DNA of 25,170 nt from JAGWJU01 sp035533295 (GTDB lineage Bacteria; Elusimicrobiota; Elusimicrobia; UBA1565; UBA9628). Location of the stretch: the NCBI GenBank assembly GCA_035533295.1, contig DATLUA010000010.1, positions 1 to 25,170 on the forward strand. The letters are read 5' to 3'. This document shows positions 10,301 through 16,133 of the stretch, piece after piece. Below the pieces are notes generated by a model. The model saw nothing but the letters and a program-made list of their open reading frames with translations. It did not search any database and had not been told where the DNA came from. The position numbers and the translations under genes are program-made. Position 1 is the stretch's first letter. The number at the start of each line of letters is the position of its first letter.

Positions 10301-10436
10301 ACGAATCCGCCGGCCCCAGAACGGTTATTTTGTCTACGAGGCTTTTGAGCCCGGCGGCGCTTCTGACTCTTCACACGACTGGACCAACGGGGGTAAGCCC
10401 CGGAGAAACCATCACGGACACCATCGAAGTGGATAA
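7311..10436 (+). CDS. Large exported Gly-rich repeat protein (likely surface protein), 3' end disrupted
   Basis: From GTG 7311 the product has 1041 residues. A signal peptide follows at once (hydrophobic LIFGLTFLLLLPYISFAAA), which is why this GTG is preferred to the TTG at 7146. The mature protein opens with WTGAAGDGNWFTANNWSP, a motif found at the start of many secreted beta-solenoid-like proteins. Three long repeats follow, starting near 7605, 8601 and 9648. Each has a (N/P)LLVESSGVF-like start, a GDF(N/D)LQ(A/P)GA(S/N)IAV strand, long Gly runs, a DLGSGGGG-type segment, GGTVNITAA and, in the first two, GGGGIIALN(I/V)TG. Repeat three stops just before that last motif, where a different sequence is joined; the final ~50 residues are therefore probably not native. 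A structural or adhesive surface role is inferred. Confidence 0.75.
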   Translation: MAIPGRLIFGLTFLLLLPYISFAAAISWTGAAGDGNWFTANNWSPTQVPTAVDDVTIDGNVTVHVPQGYPSVAFNTLTLGDSAGNFAPTLKISTGASTSGNLTVEPHAILQQDTIQNISLGSIDVMSGGLITHTANTASKTAVVDLVVSGDFNLQAGASIAVSGLGYAGGGGGTSSPGHPGGGPGGGLGGVGFTTGGSGGGHGGDGGNGNGGITGGTGYDSISNPTDMGSGGGGQDAYYQPAAGGAGGGAVILSVGRTLIINGTISADGLGGGNGGMAGGGAGGTVNITAAVLSGTGFIHADGGMAGNSNGGSGGGGIIALNITGAYNPGLTLQAASGQNAIKGTAQVGGAGVISIKEPEQTSYTLILGSPGTVTQSQTPITDANFVNITTIDVTGAVEVAADNLAFPSNNGGIDIESGGNLILTANSVSGGNLLVESSGVFTQANTAGLGFYSVSVQSGGELTQTPNGSTKQSTLNLVVAGDFDLQPGASIAVDGLGYPGGLGGNPGQNGDGPSGGAGGPVYGSGGGGHGGDGGSGAQDGGPGAGAGGPAGYDSITDPTDLGSGGGGETASYQPQTGGSGGGTVILSVGGTLTIGGLISADGAGAPQGSRAGGGAGGTVNITAAALAGSGRIRANGGAASNSYGGAGGGGIIALNVTGADASSLILDASAGLNTAGPGHAGGAGLIAFKEPGQAEDNLRIGDTGVVAQSSTPLNGISIFFSTVSLLNSIVVLPPASILNASGLVVLGTADVTAASLNLGTGGMDIKEGGVLRLDAQAASGPLLVESGGVFSHANLVPLGFNSVIVQPGGALTHAFNGSTRQAILNLNVSGDFDLQAGANIAVEGMGYSGGVGGNCGPAGNGSGPGGGIGGTGNSAGGGGGGYGGQGGQGRGGLNGGSLYALITDPVELGSGGGGGYGCYTGGPGGAGGGGVILSVGGTLTLDGVINANGTVATQGGNGNGGGSGGTVNITAATLTGSGAIYANGGAGTANNGGDSQRIRRPQNGYFVYEAFEPGGASDSSHDWTNGGKPRRNHHGHHRSG
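7605..10285 (+). repeat. Three tandem ~1-kb coding repeats of the Gly-rich protein
   Basis: Units at about 7605-8600, 8601-9647 and 9648-10285 share the same order of motifs. The GDF-LQ-GA-IAV strand begins at about 7756, 8754 and 9800, a period of about 1.0 kb. Similarity is clear in protein and partial in DNA, so the duplications are not recent. The third unit is cut short at the junction with the DUF11 cassette. Confidence 0.75.
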
Positions 10437-10737
10437 TAACGGCCCTACGGCGAACAATGTTTCAGTGGTTGTCCGTTATATGGATATGGGCGATTTCGTT
10501 GGAGCGTCACCGGGGTATACATTTTATCTCCTAGGCAATATTTTCAATGGGGGCTACGAGTCCGTCCCATTCTTGCGGTGGGATTTTCCTCAAATTCCAG
10601 GACATTCAAGGATTCTTCTCAACTACGAAACAAAAGTGCGGCCCGGCGCCGGCCCGGATCAGCAATTGGGCGGGTCTGTATATGTTTTGGGCACGGCGGA
10701 CGCAAACAGCATCATGAATAAATACCAAATGCCATGA
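10285..10737 (+). CDS. DUF11-like domain out of frame with the Gly-rich gene (detached or frameshifted C-terminus)
   Basis: In the +1 frame relative to the Gly-rich gene lies a 150-residue product with TTGPTGVSPGETITDTIEVD then NNGPTANNVSVVVRY, the pattern of DUF11-type extracellular beta-sandwich domains. It is homologous over its whole length to the C-terminal domain of the amidase ending at 12514. The frame has an ATG at 10285 (another at 10246) but no clear Shine-Dalgarno and no signal peptide, so it is more likely the displaced C-terminus of the Gly-rich protein than an independent gene. Its TGA at 10735-10737 overlaps an ATG at 10734. A sequencing error of one base near 10290 would also explain the break. 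Confidence 0.55.
   Translation: MAAILNESAGPRTVILSTRLLSPAALLTLHTTGPTGVSPGETITDTIEVDNNGPTANNVSVVVRYMDMGDFVGASPGYTFYLLGNIFNGGYESVPFLRWDFPQIPGHSRILLNYETKVRPGAGPDQQLGGSVYVLGTADANSIMNKYQMP
10286..10443 (+). repeat. Near-identical 158-bp cassette, copy 1
   Basis: Aligns without gaps to 12063-12220 with 9 mismatches by eye (about 94%). On the left the similarity begins abruptly at TGGCGGC; on the right it falls to that of diverged paralogs. It codes the linker and first strand of the DUF11-like domain. Confidence 0.85.
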
Positions 10738-10758
10738 GGATTTTTTGTAATTATTCCC

Positions 10759-10763
10759 AGGAG
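10759..10763 (+). promoter_or_regulatory. Shine-Dalgarno site deciding the start at 10770
   Basis: AGGAG with six bases to the GTG at 10770. It favours this start over the in-frame ATG at 10734, which has no such site but overlaps the previous stop. Confidence 0.6.
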
Positions 10764-10769
10764 AATTTT

Positions 10770-11540
10770 GTGAAGAACAATATCGGCTGTCATGAAATCG
10801 CGTTGCTGAAATCAAGGAGCCTGCTGGGCATTGTGTTCATTATGGCTGCTCTTGTTAATGCCTGCCTCGCACGAACCGCACGAGCGCATGAAAGCGTACG
10901 CGAGCGGAATCTTGAGAATTTGGGATGGCTTGTCGCCCAAGCGCACGAGTCGTTAAGTGGTGATGCTTGTCAGGAAGTCATGCAGATGTTTCAGGATAAA
11001 ACGGATGGCATCAGGGACAATCCGGAACTTATTGATACTTACCTTTACATGATTGAAAAGAGCACGGATCCGGATTGCGTTATCAATGCTGCCGAGTATT
11101 TGGATGTAAGCATTCATTCCCTTAAAAAAATCGACATTCATCAACGAAATAAGATTGGGGATGCGCTTGCCCATGTCCTTAATAATGAAAGCATCCATCT
11201 TAAATGGTGGCGCGTACAAATAGGGATAATCGCGCCAGACTTGGAAAAAATGGGTCCTCCATATCGGCAAATGGCTTATGACTGGTATATAAGGGATTTA
11301 AAAAATCTTCTTGAAGATCAGGCTATCACTGATGACAAACGAGATGAGGCTCTTGGTTGTGTTTGGAATCTTTTGAGCATCAACTCAAAATTGCCGATGG
11401 ATTTGCTCCGCAAGATCATTAAAAAATTCAATCTCATTCAATTTTCAGAATCTTCGGCCGCTACGATGAGTGATCGCTCATCGGCGAAACAGAAGAAAAA
11501 ATATGTTGCGGAAATGGAGCAATTGTTAAAGAGGCAATAA
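10770..11540 (+). CDS. Secreted helical protein of the amidase-linked module, copy 1
   Basis: No named family recognised. The 256-residue product (GTG 10770, alternative ATG 10734) has an N-terminal signal (LLGIVFIMAALVNACLARTARA); cleavage after ARTARA is likely, and VNAC is a poor lipobox. The rest looks all-helical with HEAT-like pairs. It is paralogous to the product of 14620-15435: compare IDTYLYMIEKSTDPDC with INTSIYVIERSTDAYC, and LEKMGPPYRQMAYDWYIRDL with LQAMGPPYQEEAYEYFLNEM. Its TAA overlaps the amidase ATG (TAATG), so the two are translationally coupled, as in the second copy. Conserved pairing suggests a chaperone, inhibitor or partner of the amidase. The gene is AT-rich compared with the core operons. 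Confidence 0.7.
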   Translation: MKNNIGCHEIALLKSRSLLGIVFIMAALVNACLARTARAHESVRERNLENLGWLVAQAHESLSGDACQEVMQMFQDKTDGIRDNPELIDTYLYMIEKSTDPDCVINAAEYLDVSIHSLKKIDIHQRNKIGDALAHVLNNESIHLKWWRVQIGIIAPDLEKMGPPYRQMAYDWYIRDLKNLLEDQAITDDKRDEALGCVWNLLSINSKLPMDLLRKIIKKFNLIQFSESSAATMSDRSSAKQKKKYVAEMEQLLKRQ

Positions 11541-12514
11541 TGGTCAGGCTATTAGGATTTCCGATCCTCTTGCTTGCCTTTATTCCTAAAACGGTCATGG
11601 CATACGACCGGACCTTGGCATCGGATTATGCTACTGCATGGTACTACACGGATGCAATAAATTCTGGATTCGCGAACCGCATAAACAACCTGAGCAGCAA
11701 AGAGAAGCCAACTCCGATTACTGGGGATTATCTCTGGTATAACAGCTTCGGGCCTCCCGACGTCGGCGACAATACTATTGCAGAAAAATACGAAAAAGAC
11801 TGTGCGAATTTTGTTTCACAGTGCTTGATTGCCGGTCAAATAGCAATGTCGGGTCCTGGTTCCGGCGGTACTATTACTTTAGCGGCGGGGCTTCGAGATG
11901 CCTTGGCTGCTAAAGTTGCTCCCTACTTTTTTAATGCCCCTTCAGAGGCCCCTGATAATCTGGAAACCGGTGATATTGTTATTTTCAACGAGGGGGGTGC
12001 TTATCATGCCACGATCGTAGTCCGTGGCAATGGCTCTGGGGATGATCCCCTGAGAGGGCAGTTGGCGGCAATCCTCAACGAATCCGCCGGCCCAAGGACG
12101 GTTATTTTGTCCACGAGGCTTTTGAGCCCGGCGGCGCTTCTGACTCTTCACACGACTGGACCAACTGGGGTAAGCCCCGGAGAAACCATCACGGACACCA
12201 TCGAACTCGACAATAACGGCGTGGCGGCCAACAACGTTTCCGTCATTGCCCGCTATCCGGATTGGAGCGATTCCGTCAGCGCTACGCCAGGCTATACGCT
12301 CTACACTTTGGGCAACTTCAGCTACGGCAGCTATCAACCAGTGCCGTATTTGCAATGGGATTTTCCAACCATCCCCGGGCATTCCAAGATATTTCTGAGC
12401 TATCAGGCGAAAATCCGGCTCGGCGGCCCGGCCGATCAATCACTGGGCGGCCATATTTATGTTTTAAGCACGACCGACGCGAACAATATCATGGGGAAGT
12501 ATAAACTGCCTTGA
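11540..12514 (+). CDS. Secreted Amidase_6-type cysteine amidase fused to a DUF11-like domain
   Basis: 324 residues. A signal peptide (LLGFPILLLAFIPKTVMA) is followed by a papain-like amidase domain of the 'putative amidase' (Amidase_6) type. The catalytic Cys88 sits in KDCANFVSQCL and the likely His156 in EGGAYHATIVV, after the ETGDIVIF strand; YDRTLASDYATAWYY and GDYLWYN are also family-like. From about residue 178 a DUF11-like domain follows (TTGPTGVSPGETITDTIELD), homologous to 10285-10737. A Shine-Dalgarno AGAGG precedes the ATG, which overlaps the upstream helical-protein gene by one base. It probably acts outside the cytoplasm on peptide or cell-wall amides; the substrate is inferred only. 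This is the only amidase copy with both catalytic residues. Confidence 0.8.
   Translation: MVRLLGFPILLLAFIPKTVMAYDRTLASDYATAWYYTDAINSGFANRINNLSSKEKPTPITGDYLWYNSFGPPDVGDNTIAEKYEKDCANFVSQCLIAGQIAMSGPGSGGTITLAAGLRDALAAKVAPYFFNAPSEAPDNLETGDIVIFNEGGAYHATIVVRGNGSGDDPLRGQLAAILNESAGPRTVILSTRLLSPAALLTLHTTGPTGVSPGETITDTIELDNNGVAANNVSVIARYPDWSDSVSATPGYTLYTLGNFSYGSYQPVPYLQWDFPTIPGHSKIFLSYQAKIRLGGPADQSLGGHIYVLSTTDANNIMGKYKLP
12063..12220 (+). repeat. Near-identical 158-bp cassette, copy 2
   Basis: In-frame copy inside the amidase gene, joining its catalytic and DUF11-like domains. It pairs with 10286-10443. Here the reading frame is continuous from the amidase domain, which identifies the protein frame of the cassette. 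Confidence 0.85.
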
Positions 12515-12518
12515 AAAT

Positions 12519-14450
12519 ATGATGATCCAATGGCTGGGGCGACACCGTACGCTGGCCCTGATCTTTGCGGCCAGCATTCTTCTTTGCCTGGGCTGGCGGC
12601 GCCTTCTGCTGCAAGGGCAGGTTCCGGTCAACGGCCACATGATGGCGTACGTCTTCCCCGACTGGAAGAACATGCATTCCGCATTCACGCATCCGCGGCT
12701 CCTTTTATGGAATCCGGCGCGTGATTTGGGGGAACCCTACGCGGCCGATCCGCAAAACATGGCCTTCTACCCTCCTTTTTGGATGTTTCTTCCTTTCGGC
12801 GATTTTTCCGCATTCATAAGGTTGTGGGTGGTTTTTCATACGTTGCTTGCGGCTTCTTTCATGGCTCTGCTGGCGTGGCGCTGGTATTCCTCGCCGTCCG
12901 CTTCGTTCGCCGCGGCCGTCATAACGGGTTTAAACGGATTTTTCATCGCTCGGGTCGTTTTCCCGCAGCATTTCGCTTCGGCCGCTTGGCTTCCGGCCAT
13001 TCTCTATTTCCAAGAAGAAGGGTCGGCCCTGGGCCTTGGCTCGTGCGTCGCGCTCCAGTGGCTGGCGGGCTTTCCTCCGTTTTCGATCTTAAGCGTGCTG
13101 GCCGCGCTCGGCTTGGCGCTGCGCCAGGGCTCGACGGGGCTTAAGTGCTGGTTAAAGGGCGGCCTTTGGGGCGCGGGCCTTGCGGCCGCCGGGTGGCTTC
13201 CATTCCTGCAAATGATGGCTCATTCCACGCGCAGCTTGGTTCTTTCCTCCGGAGCCGCCGACAAATTCTCCGTCCCGCCCGTGCAGCTTATCAAAGAGAT
13301 CTTTGTTCCGCAGTGGTACGCATTCATGCCCCGCATGTCCGGAGATCCGGGTATCGTCACTTTTTATGTCGGCCTATTCGCGCTGGCTTTGGCGGCCTGG
13401 GGAGCGGCCAAGGGTCTCCGCGAGCGCCAAATTGGCTTGGCGACCGCAGCGGCCTTCCTGCTCAGCCTTGGCTCGTGGCTTCCCGGCTACAATCACGCGG
13501 CTTTCCTACATATTTTCCGCTTTCCGGCGAACTGGCTTCTTTTGGCTTCCACGGGCGTGGCTATCCTTGCCGCGGCCGGAGTTTCCCGGATCAAGCGTCC
13601 GTCGCGCCGTTGGCTCTGTGCCGCGCTCGTCGCCGGGGACCTGGTCGTCTTCAGCCAGTATAAGCTTTCCGCTTGGGCGTTGCCTGATTTCTTCATGAAC
13701 GTTCCGCCGCTGGCGCGAAATCTTGTCGCCCGAGCGGGCCCGAGCCCCGTTCGCATTTATCATGCCGAAGGCCTCATGAATCTTTGGAAAAACCAAGACT
13801 TGAAGACGCCTCAAGACTATTTGATGCTGCGAGAACTTCTGGCTCCTTCTTACGGCACGGCTTTCGGCGTCCAAGAGGCCTACAGCTTCCAAGTGTTGAA
13901 GTTCAAAGACGCCGCCGCATTCCAAGACCGCCTCGCCGCCGCGAAGCCGAACTGGCCGCTTCTAAGCGACGCGGGCGTTTCCCTCGTTCTGGATATCGCG
14001 CCGGGCGCCCGCAGCATCGGGCCGAAAACCGTGCGTCTGATCCAAAACAAGGAGGCCAAACAGAGAATCTTTTTGGCGGGACACGGCCCGGGGAAGGTCG
14101 ACGGTTTATATTATTCGCCTGGGCTGGCGCGGGCGCTCATTACGACGCCCGCTCCCGCGCGTGCCGTCTTTGCCGAATCAGACTATCCTGGCTGGGCCGC
14201 ATTTATCGACGGCAAGGAAACGCCGCATCAACGCTTTGACGGCCTGTTCCCCTCGGTCATGGTTCCCGCTGGGAACCATGAAGTGATCTTCTCTTTCCAT
14301 TCAACGGCGTTCGAACTGGGATTGTTCATCAGCGTGTTGACGCTTGTATTATTGTTGGTTTTAAAATTTAAGCGGATGCGAGAGGGCAATACTGTCTTAG
14401 GAACTCTAATGAATCAAGAACCCCCAGTAGGGAGTCGACATGAAAACTGA
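12519..14450 (+). CDS. YfhO-family integral membrane protein (GT-C-like)
   Basis: 643 residues (a second ATG follows directly). The N-terminal two thirds are many hydrophobic segments, starting TLALIFAASILLCLGW, with LLLWNPARDLGEPYAADPQN near 65-85, typical of YfhO proteins. The periplasmic C-terminal part has the family's closing motif ESDYPGWAAFIDGK (about 552-565) followed by VPAGNHEVIFSF, then a last membrane helix (LGLFISVLTLVLLLVLKF). Bacterial YfhO proteins are linked to glycosylation of envelope polymers; a role in modifying the surface proteins encoded nearby is inference. It begins 4 nt after the amidase stop and is more GC-rich than the helical-protein gene before it, so it may have come from a different source. 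Confidence 0.82.
   Translation: MMIQWLGRHRTLALIFAASILLCLGWRRLLLQGQVPVNGHMMAYVFPDWKNMHSAFTHPRLLLWNPARDLGEPYAADPQNMAFYPPFWMFLPFGDFSAFIRLWVVFHTLLAASFMALLAWRWYSSPSASFAAAVITGLNGFFIARVVFPQHFASAAWLPAILYFQEEGSALGLGSCVALQWLAGFPPFSILSVLAALGLALRQGSTGLKCWLKGGLWGAGLAAAGWLPFLQMMAHSTRSLVLSSGAADKFSVPPVQLIKEIFVPQWYAFMPRMSGDPGIVTFYVGLFALALAAWGAAKGLRERQIGLATAAAFLLSLGSWLPGYNHAAFLHIFRFPANWLLLASTGVAILAAAGVSRIKRPSRRWLCAALVAGDLVVFSQYKLSAWALPDFFMNVPPLARNLVARAGPSPVRIYHAEGLMNLWKNQDLKTPQDYLMLRELLAPSYGTAFGVQEAYSFQVLKFKDAAAFQDRLAAAKPNWPLLSDAGVSLVLDIAPGARSIGPKTVRLIQNKEAKQRIFLAGHGPGKVDGLYYSPGLARALITTPAPARAVFAESDYPGWAAFIDGKETPHQRFDGLFPSVMVPAGNHEVIFSFHSTAFELGLFISVLTLVLLLVLKFKRMREGNTVLGTLMNQEPPVGSRHEN
14258..14280. repeat. Perfect inverted repeat inside the YfhO gene
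   Basis: Arms CATGGTTCCC and GGGAACCATG around a 3-base loop GCT; a further T-A pair outside makes 11-bp arms. It lies in coding sequence (for VMVPAGNH), about 170 bp before the stop. No T-run follows, so it is not a classical terminator. Confidence 0.6.
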
Positions 14451-14536
14451 GAGTGGACCTTTATTGATTCATATCCCTAAAAATTTAAATTCGCCATGGC
14501 GATTGATTCTGTTTTGGCGTTTTGCTCCGGTCGCAT

Positions 14537-14623
14537 ATGCGCTTCGTCGCCAGCGCGACCGTGCCGGCCGGCTATCCTTACAAGTACGATCCGGCGACGC
14601 GCACCCACGGGGAGGAGGCATGA
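14537..14623 (+). pseudogene. C-terminal remnant of an unknown coding sequence
   Basis: In this frame a protein-like tail (RFVASATVPAGYPYKYDPA then TRTHGEEA) ends in TGA at 14621-14623, overlapping the ATG at 14620 as ATGA. Upstream the frame closes at 14504-14506. Such an overlap is how the genuine gene junctions of this island look, so this is probably the last piece of a deleted gene that preceded the second module. Low certainty; the stretch 14451-14619 holds nothing else recognisable. Confidence 0.35.
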
Positions 14624-15435
14624 GCCAAAAAGTTCGTTGTTCCGGTGCAAAAATTAAGCTGTCTGTAATCGCCGTCTTGGCGGCGGCGATTTTCGGCGCG
14701 GCCAGCCGCGCTTTCGCGCAGCAAATCTCGCCGGCTCCCCCCGGAGGGGGATTCACGACCAAGAGTAAATTTCTCGCTTATGCGCGCATCGCCTTGGGCG
14801 GCCCCGCGTGCCTGCTGGCCACGGACGGGTGGCAGTATATGGGCATCGACGATCGGACCATCATCAACACCTCGATCTACGTGATTGAGCGCAGCACGGA
14901 CGCTTACTGCCTGGATTGGTACATCACCGAACTGCAAGGAATGGCCCAGTACTCGGGGAAAACCTTTAAAGCCAGGAAGAAGCAATGGAAACGGGCGGCC
15001 AATGCTTTGACGGAGGTGATGAATCATCCCAATCCCGATATCCGCGCGTATAGCTCCGGGGGGGCTAATCCGCACATAGTGACGCCTTGGAATGTAAGAT
15101 TCGGCGCCGCCCAGGCACTTCAGGCCATGGGCCCACCTTATCAGGAGGAAGCCTATGAATATTTTCTAAATGAAATGGGTAGGCTTGCTCGCGACAAAAG
15201 AGTTGACGATGGGAAGCGTTGGGAGGCAATCATGCTGCTCCGGCAGTTTTATTTTCACAAGCCCGGAGAAGCCTCCCCGGGTTTTTATAAGAAAACAAGA
15301 CACAAGCCTCCAGTAATTCTGTTCCGTGACGTTAACAAAAATCTTAACCTCGTAAGTTTTTGGCAATCGCATTTACTAAATGGAGTCGTAGAAAAACAAA
15401 TGCTGTCGGAATTTAAGAATTTTGTGAAGAAATGA
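14620..15435 (+). CDS. Secreted helical protein of the amidase-linked module, copy 2
   Basis: 271 residues from ATG 14620, chosen because a GGGGAGGAGG Shine-Dalgarno is directly upstream (14609-14618) and a signal peptide follows (IKLSVIAVLAAAIFGAASRAFA, cleavage before QQ). A longer frame to 14440 lacks these signs. The mature part is helical and paralogous to the 10770-11540 product, sharing the STDxxC segment, the MGPPYQEEAYEYF block and a C-terminal NLNLVSFW-like segment. Its TGA overlaps the next ATG (ATGA at 15432), again coupling it to an amidase. It is visibly more GC-rich at the start than at the end. Function unknown; see copy 1. Confidence 0.72.
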   Translation: MSQKVRCSGAKIKLSVIAVLAAAIFGAASRAFAQQISPAPPGGGFTTKSKFLAYARIALGGPACLLATDGWQYMGIDDRTIINTSIYVIERSTDAYCLDWYITELQGMAQYSGKTFKARKKQWKRAANALTEVMNHPNPDIRAYSSGGANPHIVTPWNVRFGAAQALQAMGPPYQEEAYEYFLNEMGRLARDKRVDDGKRWEAIMLLRQFYFHKPGEASPGFYKKTRHKPPVILFRDVNKNLNLVSFWQSHLLNGVVEKQMLSEFKNFVKK

Positions 15436-15956
15436 AAAGACGACTATCGGTCGTGTTCGTGTTTGGCGCCCTTATCGTCCAGGGTGCACCCTTTGTCATG
15501 GCCTATAATCGGACCGCAGCCGTAGATTATGCTCTAAACTGGTATAACACCGATGTTTTGAACGATCGTAAAGCGAACCATATAAACAATTCCAACGAAA
15601 CGGCGAAAGCTTACTCTCCTCAGGTAACTGGCAATTACCTCTGGTACTACGATGGCGGTTCCGATTATGGCAGCGACCTGTTCGGCCCGGTTAGTTATGT
15701 CTCCCAGGCGCAACCCGGCATCGGCCGTGACTGCGCGAACTTTGTTTCTCAGGCCCTAATAGATCCGACGGGCGGAGGTCTAAGCCTGCCCGACCCGGAC
15801 GGTGCCGGGGGAACGGTCAAGAGCGCCTTACGTTTGGGCTGCGAGCTCTCCGGGGATTCTCTGGGCGGCCTGGGGGACTTCTTCACCTCGGCCGCCAGCG
15901 CCCCTCCCTATTTGAGTCCCGGCGATGTGGTCGTTTTCCAGGGCATCCAGGGATGA
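15432..15956 (+). pseudogene. Second Amidase_6-type amidase, truncated before the catalytic His
   Basis: 174 residues with a signal peptide (VVFVFGALIVQGAPFVMA), YNRTAAVDYALNWYNTD and the catalytic Cys101 in RDCANFVSQAL. It runs to LSPGDVVVFQGIQG and stops at 15956, exactly where the intact paralog continues into GGAYHATIVV with the His. Both the His and the DUF11-like domain are missing. The break is 110 bp from the right attachment repeat, so end erosion or a recombination event at the island boundary is the likely cause. A hydrolase lacking this His is probably inactive; a retained binding function cannot be excluded. Confidence 0.75.
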
Positions 15957-16066
15957 AAACGAGTGCCAACGGATGTCAGCCCATGCAAGCCGGTGTAAAC
16001 CTGTTTCTCGACGAGAAACGGCTTAAAAATGGCCTCCCCGACGGGAAACCAGAAACTGGCCTGTTC
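15957..16066 (+). other. Island right-end sequence with palindrome and short open frame
   Basis: Contains a perfect palindrome, GTTTCTCG-A-CGAGAAAC (16003-16019), and a related half-match GACGGGAAAC at 16040-16049. The sequence CGGCTTAAAAATGG (16019-16032) is the inverse of CCATTTTTAAGGCCG at the left end (6628-6642) apart from one base. A 45-codon frame starts at 15953, overlapping the amidase stop as ATGA, and runs into the tRNA repeat (stop 16088-16090); nothing in it is recognised. Confidence 0.5.
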
Positions 16067-16117
16067 GTCCTCACACGACAGGGGTCATAGGTTCAAATCC
16101 TATACTGCCCACCATTT
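16067..16117 (+). repeat. attR-like repeat: displaced 3' half of tRNA-Val
   Basis: Exact 51-bp copy of 6583-6633. It lacks the acceptor 5' strand and D-arm, so it cannot make a tRNA; it is the original 3' end pushed away by the insertion. Core sequence (rnd) resumes 17 bp later. Confidence 0.9.
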
Positions 16118-16133
16118 CGCCCCCCGCCCGGGG

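Larger units (their letters stand above)
6583..16117 (+). mobile_element. Genomic island integrated at tRNA-Val, no integrase visible
   Basis: Bounded by two 51-bp direct repeats of the tRNA-Val 3' half. The cargo is entirely on the plus strand while both flanks are minus-strand core operons. It holds a truncated DUF1016 gene, a Gly-rich surface protein, DUF11-like domains, two secreted helical-protein/amidase pairs and a YfhO-like protein. Sections are AT-richer than the flanks (most obviously 10740-12030). No tyrosine or serine recombinase, excisionase, relaxase or phage structural gene could be seen, so the island is either decayed or mobilised in trans. The broken genes at both ends favour decay. 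Confidence 0.82.

Noticed and set aside
11463..11482. Inverted repeat CGATGAG/CTCATCG within the first helical-protein gene
   Set aside because: Seven-base arms in coding sequence with no following T-run or context; likely chance.
14440..14619. 60-residue extension of the second helical protein
   Set aside because: The signal peptide and a strong Shine-Dalgarno mark 14620 as the start; the extension resembles nothing.
16119..16133. GC hairpin between the right tRNA repeat and rnd as a bidirectional terminator
   Set aside because: The stem is about five pairs with no T-tract; it may be chance in GC-rich DNA.
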